Assembly: GCF_025200925.1 (NCBI RefSeq)
Contig: NZ_CP104174.1
Location: forward strand, 124,001 to 188,000
DNA: 64,000 nucleotides
Direction: 5' to 3'
Origin: Bradyrhizobium sp. CB1015
GTDB lineage: Bacteria; Pseudomonadota; Alphaproteobacteria; Rhizobiales; Xanthobacteraceae
A model generated the notes under the pieces. It searched no databases, had not been told where the DNA came from, and saw only the letters and a program-made list of their open reading frames with translations. Each line of letters opens with the position of its first letter. Position 1 is the stretch's first letter. The position numbers and the translations under genes were made by a program. Below are positions 8,691 through 19,506 of this stretch, piece by piece.

Positions 8691-9911
8691 ATGACTGAGA
8701 CGGCCGATGATCTGAGCGCCCCGCTCGGACAGGACAAGCCGCGCCGGAAACGCCGGCTGCGGCTGCCGTTCACCGCCATGCAGCTGCTGGCCGTCCTGCT
8801 CGGCCTGTTCCTGGTTACCTTTGCCGGCTTCGCCATCTTCAACAACGATCCGCTCGGCGGCGAGCCGATGGCCAGGCTCGCGATCCGCGCTCCCACTGCC
8901 ACGGACGAGAAGCCGGCCGCATCCGGCCACGGCGCAGAGAGCAAGTCGGACGCCAAGCACGAGACCAAGGAAGCGCCGAAGCAGGCCGCCCCCGGCGAGC
9001 AGAAGACCATCACCATGATCGACGGCTCCACCGGCGCCCGCCACGACGTGGTGATCGGTAGCGGCGATGCTGCGGACAAGGGTGATGCCTCCGCCCCGCC
9101 GTTCGTCATGGCCGGGATCAACCCGAAGCTGCTGGAGAAATCACGCTACGGCATGATCCCGGTGGTTGCCGACGGGCTGAGGCCGTTCAACGTCTATGCA
9201 GCCGATGCCGACCGCGCCAAGGCCGCCAAGATGCCGGTGGTCGCGATCGTGATCGGCGGCCTCGGCGTCGGCGCCGCCAAAACCCTGGATGCCATCATGA
9301 AGCTGCCGCCGGCGGTGACGCTGGCCTTCACGCCCTACGGATCCGATCCCGGCAAGCTCGCCGAGCGGGCGCGGGCGCAGCGCCACGAGATCTTCCTTCA
9401 GATCCCGATGGAGCCCTACGATTTCCCCGACAACGATCCGGGGCCGCAGACGCTCTTGACCTCGCTCAGCCCCGACCAGAACATGGACCGCCTGTACTGG
9501 CATCTCAGCCGGATGCAGGGCTATGCCGGCCTCACCAATTTCATGGGCGCCCGCTTCATTGCGACCGAGCCGGCGATGCAGCCGATCATCCGCGAGGCGG
9601 CCAAGCGCGGCCTCGGCTTCTTCGACGACGGCTCCTCGCCGCGCAGCATTGCGCCCCAGGCGGCAGCCAACCAGGCCGTGCCGTTCGGCAAGGGCGATAT
9701 CGCCATCGATGCGGTGCCGACGGGGACCGAGATCGACCGCGCCCTCAACAAGCTGGAATCGACGGCGCGCGAGCGCGGCATCGCCGTCGGCACGGCCTCC
9801 GCCCTGCCCGTCTCGATCGAGCGCGTCAGCGCCTGGACCAAGACATTGGGCGACCGAGGTATCCTTTTGGTGCCATTGACAACCGCGATGCTGAAATCAA
9901 AATCCAGCTAA
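8691..9911 (+). CDS. Divergent polysaccharide deacetylase (YibQ-like) family protein
   Basis: A 406-residue protein with a basic cytoplasmic N-terminus (about 1-24), one transmembrane segment (about 25-47, MQLLAVLLGLFLVTFAGFAI), a low-complexity Ala/Lys/Glu linker and a C-terminal domain from about 185 beginning PVVAIVIGGLGVGAAKTLDA. That start, plus LTFTPYG-like and MEPYDFPDNDPGPQTL segments, identifies the divergent polysaccharide deacetylase (DUF610) fold. These proteins resemble NodB-type deacetylases; activity on peptidoglycan or other glycans is not established. It starts a new transcription unit after the ctpA terminator and precedes the Nudix genes by 39 bp. Confidence 0.85.
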   Translation: MTETADDLSAPLGQDKPRRKRRLRLPFTAMQLLAVLLGLFLVTFAGFAIFNNDPLGGEPMARLAIRAPTATDEKPAASGHGAESKSDAKHETKEAPKQAAPGEQKTITMIDGSTGARHDVVIGSGDAADKGDASAPPFVMAGINPKLLEKSRYGMIPVVADGLRPFNVYAADADRAKAAKMPVVAIVIGGLGVGAAKTLDAIMKLPPAVTLAFTPYGSDPGKLAERARAQRHEIFLQIPMEPYDFPDNDPGPQTLLTSLSPDQNMDRLYWHLSRMQGYAGLTNFMGARFIATEPAMQPIIREAAKRGLGFFDDGSSPRSIAPQAAANQAVPFGKGDIAIDAVPTGTEIDRALNKLESTARERGIAVGTASALPVSIERVSAWTKTLGDRGILLVPLTTAMLKSKSS

Positions 9912-9950
9912 ATCAACGAATTGGTTCGGCACGGGTCTCGCGGGGCCGGC

Positions 9951-10493
9951 ATGCCTTCCAAAAAAGCAGGCAAGAGGTCTGGCGGAATGGCGCGTTACGA
10001 GGATCTGCCCTACCGGACCTGTGTCGGTGTGATGCTGATCAATCCAAAGGGACTGGTGTTCATCGGCCGCCGCGCCGGCGGTATCGAGCATGTCGACGAC
10101 ACCCATGTCTGGCAGATGCCGCAGGGCGGGGTCGATCCCGGCGAGGACACCTGGGAAGCGGCCAAGCGCGAGCTCTACGAGGAGACCAGCGTGCGCTCGG
10201 TCGAGCGGCTCGGCGAAGTCCCGGACTGGCTCACTTACGACATTCCACGCACGGTCGCCGGGCGCGCCTGGAAGGGCCGCTACCGCGGCCAGCGCCAGAA
10301 ATGGTACGCGGTGCGCTTCACCGGCAAGGACAGCGAGATCAACGTCGCGAATCCCGGCGGCGGCGGCCACAAGGCGGAATTCGTGAGCTGGCGCTGGGAG
10401 TCGATGCAGAATCTCCCCAACTTGATCATCCCGTTCAAGCGCCCGGTCTACGAGCGCGTCGTGAAGGAATTTTCCGCGCTGGCGGAGGATTGA
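9951..10493 (+). CDS. rppH: RNA pyrophosphohydrolase / dinucleoside polyphosphate hydrolase (Nudix), copy 1
   Basis: RppH/IalA-type Nudix enzyme, removing pyrophosphate from 5'-triphosphorylated RNA or cleaving Ap5A-type nucleotides. The 180-residue protein has the Nudix box G-x5-E-x7-R-E-L-x-E-E in [20 protein letters not shown] (about 59-78), the lead motif VWQMPQ just before it, and the [14 protein letters not shown] segment typical of the alphaproteobacterial RppH group. ATG 9951 (MPSKKAGK) was chosen; a Met at 9987 ([10 protein letters not shown]) is an alternative and 9921 seems too far upstream. A second paralogue follows after a palindromic repeat. Confidence 0.9.
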   Translation: MPSKKAGKRSGGMARYEDLPYRTCVGVMLINPKGLVFIGRRAGGIEHVDDTHVWQMPQGGVDPGEDTWEAAKRELYEETSVRSVERLGEVPDWLTYDIPRTVAGRAWKGRYRGQRQKWYAVRFTGKDSEINVANPGGGGHKAEFVSWRWESMQNLPNLIIPFKRPVYERVVKEFSALAED

Positions 10494-10500
10494 CCTCCTC

Positions 10501-10580
10501 CGTCATTCCGGGGCACGCGAAGCGTGAACCCGGAATCTCGAGGTTCCGGGTTCGATGCTGCGCATCGCCCCGGAACGACG
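10501..10580. repeat. Palindromic repeat, family G, between the two Nudix genes
   Basis: Outer arms CGTCATTCCGGGGC and GCCCCGGAACGACG, inner arms AACCCGGAA and TTCCGGGTT, and a small GATGCTGCGCATC hairpin. It begins 8 bp after the first rppH-like stop and ends 17 bp before the second start. Confidence 0.8.
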
Positions 10581-10597
10581 ACGGAGAGCGAAAATAT

Positions 10598-11101
10598 ATG
10601 ACCGATCATGAAAAGCCCTACCGCCCGAACGTGGGCATCGCCCTGTTCAACGCCGACGGCCGCGTGCTGATCGGCCACCGCTTCAAGGGCGATGGTCCCG
10701 AGATCATCCTGCCGGGGCTCGACTGGCAGATGCCGCAGGGCGGTGTCGACGAGGGCGAGAACCTGCGCGATGCGGCGATGCGCGAGCTCTGGGAGGAGAC
10801 CAACGTCGTCAGCGCCGAATTCCTCGGCGAGACGGATTGGTTCACCTACGAATTCCCGCCTTACGACGGACCGCAGACGCATCGCCTGGCGAAGTTTCGC
10901 GGCCAGCGCCAAAAATGGTTCGCGCTGCGCTTCACCGGCCAGGACGACGAGATCGATCCGCTGACGCCGCGCAACGGCCAGCCCGCGGAGTTCGACGCCT
11001 GGCGCTGGGAGCGCCTCGACCGTGTCGCCGACCTCGTGGTGCCGTTCCGCCGCGAGGTCTACCGCGCCGTGGCGCGAGAGTTTGCGGCCTTCGCAAACTG
11101 A
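10598..11101 (+). CDS. RNA pyrophosphohydrolase-like Nudix hydrolase, copy 2
   Basis: A 167-residue RppH-family Nudix protein. The Nudix box reads GGVDEGENLRDAAMRELWEE (about 49-68) and is intact, and WQMPQ precedes it. The RGQRQKWFALRFTGQDDEID segment parallels copy 1, so the two genes are tandem paralogues that have diverged clearly. The start is ATG at 10598 (MTDHEKPYRPNVG); upstream in-frame sequence runs through the repeat and is not coding. Which copy is the true 5'-end decapping enzyme cannot be told from sequence; the other may act on dinucleoside polyphosphates. Confidence 0.9.
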   Translation: MTDHEKPYRPNVGIALFNADGRVLIGHRFKGDGPEIILPGLDWQMPQGGVDEGENLRDAAMRELWEETNVVSAEFLGETDWFTYEFPPYDGPQTHRLAKFRGQRQKWFALRFTGQDDEIDPLTPRNGQPAEFDAWRWERLDRVADLVVPFRREVYRAVAREFAAFAN

Positions 11102-11255
11102 AGCCGCGAAAACAACCCTATGCACAGTAGCGTGGGGATTGAAATAGTTGGAGAATTTCGTCGGAAAATTCCGGTAGGCTACCGCATGTGGCCAGTTGCG
11201 CCAGCTGAGCGCGCGCTCCCGCTCCGTCTCAAGTGGCACAATGAACGGGGGCATC

Positions 11256-11726
11256 TCAACTTGGAAAAATGAGACACGTCGTTGTGCCATGAGCGAGCAG
11301 TCGACCCTTGCTGTCCGTGACCCGTCCTTCAGCCGTACCGACGCGGCGTCCACAGTTTAGAACCACTCCCTCCGCCCTGATCTGGCCAGTATCCGGCGTG
11401 ATTGGACGCACGAGGGAAATCTTGAACTCGAGCGTCGTCTGGCTCACGCCTTTGTCCAGCATCGACTGGATGGCCAACCCCATGCAACTATCAAGCAGCG
11501 TAGCCGTCAGGCCGCCGTGCACCGTGCCGGCTGGGTTCAGATGGGCGTAAGTCGGAATGAGTGTAACGACAACACGACCGTGCGCAGCTTCGTTCACGTC
11601 GTAGCCCAAGGTTTGTGCGATTGTGTTGAGAGGCAACACACCGCTGGCAAGGCCCTGGACAAACTCCAATCCGCTCATCGTTTTTTGTGTCTCGGCACTC
11701 ACCGTCCCGAAAGTCTTGACAGACAT
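11256..11726 (-). CDS. PaaI-family hotdog thioesterase
   Basis: A 156-residue single-domain hotdog protein. The active-site segment NPAGTVHGGLTATLLDSCMG (about residues 73-92) is typical of PaaI/YdiI acyl-CoA thioesterases, where the HGG turn and the following acidic residue face the thioester. The start at 11726 (MSVKTFG) is preferred because GGAGA lies just upstream; an in-frame Met at 11753 has no such signal. Codon use is less GC-extreme than in flanking genes. The acyl substrate is unknown. It lies convergent to the second Nudix gene and just downstream of the Ada-like gene. Confidence 0.85.
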   Translation of the reverse strand: MSVKTFGTVSAETQKTMSGLEFVQGLASGVLPLNTIAQTLGYDVNEAAHGRVVVTLIPTYAHLNPAGTVHGGLTATLLDSCMGLAIQSMLDKGVSQTTLEFKISLVRPITPDTGQIRAEGVVLNCGRRVGTAEGRVTDSKGRLLAHGTTTCLIFPS

Positions 11727-11745
11727 CTTGTCTCTCCTTCTCCAC

Positions 11746-12318
11746 TCAGCCAACGACTGGCGGCGCCTTGTTCCGGAAAGCCGATGGTGACCGGCCGTAG
11801 ATCCGACTGAACGCGGCGCTCATGCGTCTTGCGCTCGAAAAGCCGGCGCGCTTAGCGACCAGAGGAATTGAAAGATCGCCTTGGTCGAGGAGACGCTTTG
11901 CACGCTGAACGCGAAGTGAAAGCGCTACTTGTAGGGGCGATGCATCGAGGTGCTCGGCGAACACGCGTCCGAGGTGACGTGTCCCTACCCCGAGGCGATC
12001 GGCCAGTGCTTCGATATTGCCCCGATCAAGCGCACCGCCTTCGATCAGCGCCAGCGCGCGCTCGACAGTCGTCTTTGTGCCCTTCCACGCTGGACAGAAC
12101 GGGGCCGTCTCCGGGCGGCAGCGCAGGCAGGGTCGAAAACCCGCGTGTTCTGCGGAAGCGGCACTGGGATAAAAGTTCACATTCCGCGAGAGCGGTGTTC
12201 GTGCCGGGCAGACGGGGCGGCAATACACCCCCGTTGTCTTGACCGCCACAAACACTACCCCGTCCCACGCCGGGTCGCGCCGCCGAAATGCTTCATATTG
12301 TGCCGCGAAATCGAGCAT
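11746..12318 (-). CDS. Ada-type methylphosphotriester sensor with AraC-like HTH (short form)
   Basis: A 190-residue protein with two domains. Residues 1-75 are the Ada zinc domain with all four cysteines (C33, C37, C64, C67, in GVYCRPVCPARTP and CLRCRPE); in E. coli Ada the first of these takes the methyl group from DNA phosphotriesters. Residues about 85-185 are an AraC-type helix-turn-helix (IEALADRLGVGTRHLGRVFA; LVAKRAGFSSARRMSAAFSR). It stops there, without the O6-methylguanine methyltransferase of Ada or the AlkA glycosylase of Ada-AlkA fusions. It may be a regulator only (AdaA-like) or the remnant of a longer fusion. No alkylation-repair partner gene is recognisable next to it. Confidence 0.85.
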   Translation of the reverse strand: MLDFAAQYEAFRRRDPAWDGVVFVAVKTTGVYCRPVCPARTPLSRNVNFYPSAASAEHAGFRPCLRCRPETAPFCPAWKGTKTTVERALALIEGGALDRGNIEALADRLGVGTRHLGRVFAEHLDASPLQVALSLRVQRAKRLLDQGDLSIPLVAKRAGFSSARRMSAAFSRIYGRSPSAFRNKAPPVVG

Positions 12319-12851
12319 CCGATCGCTATAGTGACCATTACTCCGGGTGGCGAGCTATTCTCGAAGATCAGGTCCGAAAACGACCGCAGCCAATGCCGCT
12401 GCTGGACCGATAGCTCGCAGAGCGCCGCGTCGCGGCTCCTTCCACGAGATTGTGCGGAGTGCCGCAGTCGACCAAGCGCCGCAACACCGGCGTCTACAGA
12501 ACGTCGCTCCGCATGCAGGCAATTCCAGCGATCGCGCCACACGATTCAGAGACCATCGAACTTCATCCACGGATGATACGCCGAGCACCAGGAAGCAATG
12601 CCCGTTCGGGCCGAGCGCGATCGAACGGAATCTGGCCGCGAGCCCGAACATGTTCCCGATCCGAACCTTTGCGGCATCGCGCACGATCGGAAAATCCTTC
12701 GAGGCGAATGGCCGCTCGGTCATGGCATCGTGGCGCACCCAAGGCTGTGGCGGCATCGGCGGCTTGGCGGAACGTAGATGACGCGCAACAAAGTTTCAGC
12801 GCCCGCCACTTTCGTGACGAGCGCTGAATCTGTTCAGGAATTTCAGGCCTG
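12319..12851. other. Unassigned stretch between the Ada-like gene and atpC
   Basis: About 530 bp with no gene I can recognise. The minus strand has an open frame at 12355-12756 (starting MPPQPWVRHDAM), but only its first half looks protein-like, the second half is Arg/Cys/Ala-rich, and plus-strand frames are equally open. It may be promoter plus decayed sequence belonging to the accessory patch that also holds the thioesterase and Ada-like genes. Confidence 0.4.
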
Positions 12852-12875
12852 AGCCCCGGAGCGGTGCCCCGGGGC

Positions 12876-12876
<1 letters not shown>
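12852..12876 (-). terminator. Hairpin at the end of the atp operon
   Basis: AGCCCCGG and CCGGGGCT form an 8-bp GC stem with a 9-nt loop immediately after the atpC stop. There is no T tract on the minus strand, so it may be a stability hairpin or a weak terminator. Confidence 0.5.
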
Positions 12877-13366
<490 letters not shown>

Positions 13367-13369
13367 CTC

Positions 13370-14812
<1,443 letters not shown>

Positions 14813-14846
14813 TTACTGTCTCCTTCGATCCGAATTTCGTGTCCGG

Positions 14847-15722
14847 TCAGACTGCTTCTGCACCGGAGATGATTTCGATGAGTTCCTTGGTGATCTGCGC
14901 CTGACGCGTACGGTTGTAGACCAGCGTCTGCTTGCGGATCATTTCGCCGGCGTTGCGGGTGGCGTTGTCCATCGCCGACATCTGCGCGCCGTAGAACGAA
15001 GCGTTGTTCTCGAGCAGGGCGCGGAAGATCTGCACCGCGAGATTACGCGGCAACAGGCGCGTGAGGATCTCGTCCTCCTCCGGCTCATATTCGTAAGAGG
15101 TCGCGCTGCCGTTCGCAGCGCCTTCCTCGACAACCAGCGGAATGATCTGCTGAGCGGTCGGGACCTGTGCGATCACCGACTTGAATTGCGAATAGAACAG
15201 CGTGCAGACGTCGAACTCGCCGTTGTCGAACCGGGCCAGCACTTTCTTGGCGATGTCCTCGGCGTTGACGAAGCCGAGCTGGCGCACGCTGCGCAGGTCG
15301 AGATGCTCGACGATCTGCTTGTCGAACTGGCGGCGGAGCTGCTCGTAACCCTTGCGGCCGACGCAGAAGAATTTCACTTCCTTGCCCTGCGCGATCAGCG
15401 CCAGGGCGCGCTCGCGGGCGAGACGCACGATCGAGGAGTTGAAGGCGCCGGACAGGCCGCGCTCGCCGGTGCAGACCAGCAGCAGGTGAACCTGATCGCG
15501 GCCGGTCCCGGCCAGCAATGCCGGCGCGCCGGGCGAGCCTGCAGCGGCGCTGGCGATGTTGGAGATCACCGCGCTCATCTTGTCGGCATAGGGACGCGCG
15601 GCTTCCGCCGCGGTCTGCGCGCGGCGCAGCTTCGAGGCCGCGACCATCTGCATGGCCTTGGTGATCTTTTGCGTCGCCTTGGTGGAGGCGATGCGGACGC
15701 GCATGTCTTTAAGTGACGCCAT
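14847..15722 (-). CDS. atpG: F1F0 ATP synthase gamma subunit
   Basis: Rotor shaft of F1. The 291-residue protein opens with [20 protein letters not shown] and [15 protein letters not shown], the conserved N-terminal helix that inserts into the alpha-beta ring, and ends with [20 protein letters not shown], the matching C-terminal helix. [16 protein letters not shown] in the middle is also conserved. The gene starts 175 bp downstream of atpA, and that gap carries a family A repeat, so the transcript between atpA and atpG has a large predicted hairpin. Confidence 0.97.
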   Translation of the reverse strand: MASLKDMRVRIASTKATQKITKAMQMVAASKLRRAQTAAEAARPYADKMSAVISNIASAAAGSPGAPALLAGTGRDQVHLLLVCTGERGLSGAFNSSIVRLARERALALIAQGKEVKFFCVGRKGYEQLRRQFDKQIVEHLDLRSVRQLGFVNAEDIAKKVLARFDNGEFDVCTLFYSQFKSVIAQVPTAQQIIPLVVEEGAANGSATSYEYEPEEDEILTRLLPRNLAVQIFRALLENNASFYGAQMSAMDNATRNAGEMIRKQTLVYNRTRQAQITKELIEIISGAEAV

Positions 15723-15776
15723 TCTTCGTCCCCGACGGTTCGATCCTTGCGATCAAGCCGCTAGCCTATCCCAGTC

Positions 15777-15889
15777 GTCATGCCCGGGCTTGTCCCGGGC
15801 ATCCACGTGCCGCCTTACACGCCGAGAGACGTGGATGGCCGGGACTTCAGTTGCGAAGACGCGCTTCGCGCTTCAGCCCGGCCATGACG
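15777..15889. repeat. Palindromic repeat, family A, between atpA and atpG
   Basis: GTCATGCCCGGGCTTG at one end and GCCCGGCCATGAC at the other, with inner ATCCACGT and ACGTGGAT arms, as in the copy at 370-493. A GACGCGCTTCGCGC hairpin sits near the right end. Confidence 0.8.
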
Positions 15890-15897
15890 GTTCCTTG

Positions 15898-17987
<2,090 letters not shown>

Positions 17988-18447
17988 AGACGCGCTCTTT
18001 TTGCTGTCAAACTCGCAAGGGAAAAACCGTCGCCACGAAGCGGCGCCTAGCGATCCAAGCCCTTGGAATTCAAGCGGGACTTCGATTTTCGACCAGCACG
18101 GGAGGTGCCGGGCTCGTTAAAATCGCGGCTTTGCTAACATAGCAGGCGCGCAGGTGCAACATGACGCCAAATTAAAGGCATGAGGTTCTGTCGCCAGTTC
18201 GTCGCAGCCTCGCAACACATCGCGCACGGAGGGGCGGCCGAGGCGGCGACCTGCCACTTCACGGAAATTGGCGCCGGCCCTGCCGCGGCACCCTTCACTG
18301 GTTCCTGCCCCCAGCGCATAGCGGCCATGAACACGGATCGCTGAGGCGTGAATCCGTCCCCGCTAGTTCCACGCGCCGAATACTTATCGAATTCTAAACG
18401 CTCGCAGCGATGACTTCGCTTTACAGTATTCGCGAGTAATCAATAGG
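17988..18447. other. Intergenic region upstream of atpH
   Basis: About 460 bp between the divergent atpH and rlpA units, before the regulatory sites noted separately. It should hold the atp operon promoter and leader but I see no clear consensus promoter. It is less GC-rich than the genes, and short open frames here have no recognisable protein character. Confidence 0.4.
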
Positions 18448-18462
18448 TTAATAAATCGTTAA
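18448..18462. promoter_or_regulatory. CtrA-like binding box upstream of rlpA
   Basis: TTAA-TAAATCG-TTAA fits exactly the TTAA-N7-TTAA consensus of the alphaproteobacterial cell-cycle regulator CtrA. It lies about 180 bp before the rlpA start in a locally AT-rich stretch. Function is inferred from the motif alone. Confidence 0.5.
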
Positions 18463-18605
18463 TGCCGAAGATTACGGAACATCGGCCGAATATCGCGCGA
18501 CGGTAACAAGATATTTCATGTCGACACATACCGGATTTACTGCCCAATTCACGCCTCATTAGGAATCGAAACGCCAACCCGCTCACAAACTGATGGGGGC
18601 TCCAC

Positions 18606-18623
18606 TTGCCACAAATGTGGCAA
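18606..18623. promoter_or_regulatory. Perfect 18-bp palindrome just upstream of rlpA
   Basis: TTGCCACAAATGTGGCAA: 7-bp arms around AAAT, ending 21 bp before the rlpA ATG. It could be a repressor operator covering the promoter or a hairpin in the 5' leader. I cannot match it to a named regulator. Confidence 0.5.
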
Positions 18624-18644
18624 TACTAGCTTAGGGACCATTAA

Positions 18645-19142
18645 ATGCTGTCTTTGAAGACGCTGGGCTTTGTGACCCGGCCGCGCACGGCGATTGCTTT
18701 CGTCGCCGCAACTCTGATCGTCGGTGGAACTGCCACCGAGGCTTCGGCCAAATCCCGGCATCACCGGCATCACCACCGCCACCACACCCAGACCGAGGCC
18801 AACGCGACCTCCGATTGGCGCAATGCCAATGCGTCGATGACGCCGACCTCCGGCACGGGCCACAGCTTCTCCGGCATGGCCTCCTATTACGGCAACGAGT
18901 CCGGCAGCCGGACCGCCTCGGGCCAGCGCTTCAACCAGAACGCCATGACCGCGGCGCACCGTTCGCTGCCGTTCGGCACCAGGCTGCGCGTCACCCACCG
19001 CGGCCAGAGCGTGGTCGTCACCATCAACGACCGCGGCCCGTTCATTCGCGGCCGTGTCCTCGACCTCTCCACGGGTGCAGCCCGCGCCATCGGCCTCACC
19101 GGTGCCGGCGTCGGCCGCGTCACCGCGGAAGTCGTCTCCTAA
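18645..19142 (+). CDS. RlpA-family septal lytic transglycosylase-like protein
   Basis: RlpA proteins have a double-psi beta-barrel domain and, in some species, cleave denuded septal glycan during daughter-cell separation. Here a signal peptide (about 1-35, cleavage near ATEASA) is followed by a His-rich stretch (about 38-47, HHRHHHRHH), a linker, and the barrel domain from about 75 to the end. The diagnostic motifs are GMASYYGNESGSRTASGQRF, LPFGTRLRVTH and VTINDRGPFIRGRVLDLS. There is no C-terminal SPOR domain, so this is a short RlpA-like form. A strong terminator follows. Confidence 0.9.
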   Translation: MLSLKTLGFVTRPRTAIAFVAATLIVGGTATEASAKSRHHRHHHRHHTQTEANATSDWRNANASMTPTSGTGHSFSGMASYYGNESGSRTASGQRFNQNAMTAAHRSLPFGTRLRVTHRGQSVVVTINDRGPFIRGRVLDLSTGAARAIGLTGAGVGRVTAEVVS

Positions 19143-19202
19143 GGCGCGACGAGCGCCCGAGCGAACGCGCAGTTTTCATCAGTTTTCTGCGCACGAGAAA
19201 CA

Positions 19203-19236
19203 AGCCCGCGGTCTTGGGGGACCGCGGGCTTTTCTT
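19203..19236 (+). terminator. Rho-independent terminator after rlpA
   Basis: AGCCCGCGGTC and GACCGCGGGCT arms around a short G-rich loop, followed by TTTTCTT. Confidence 0.9.
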
Positions 19237-19242
19237 GTGGTC

Positions 19243-19329
19243 GTAGCCCGGATGGAGCGGCAGCGAAATCCGGGTCCGCGCGCTACGGATCGGCTTGTCC
19301 CGGATTGCGCTGCGCTCCATCCGGGCTAC
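19243..19329. repeat. Palindromic repeat, family B (tagcccggatggagc type)
   Basis: GTAGCCCGGATGGAGCG at the left and the inverted GCTCCATCCGGGCTAC at the right, about 87 bp overall. A close copy is at 42805-42892. Confidence 0.85.
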
Positions 19330-19354
19330 AGGCTTTTTGTTGGCCGTCACCGCC

Positions 19355-19492
19355 CTCGTGTCCCGGACAAGCTCCAACGCGCGAGCGTTGCGGCGCAGAG
19401 CCGGGACCCAGGAGCTATGAGTTCCTTCGCGAGATGGGCCCCGGCTCTGCAGCGCAGCGCTAAAGGGCGCTGCACTGCGTCCGGGGCACGAG
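19355..19492. repeat. Palindromic repeat, family C (cccggctctgcagcg type)
   Basis: Begins CTCGTGTCCCGGACAAGC and ends CGTCCGGGGCACGAG, with internal GAGCCGGGACCCA and TGGGCCCCGGCTC arms. Other copies are near 36210, 51063 and 59202. With the family B copy it fills the whole gap between rlpA and priA. Confidence 0.85.
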
Positions 19493-19506
19493 AGGGGAGA
19501 GCGTCG

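Noticed and set aside
12355..12756. A 133-codon minus-strand open frame upstream of the Ada-like gene
   Set aside because: No family recognised, the second half looks non-coding, and other frames are equally open. Recorded only as part of the unassigned stretch.
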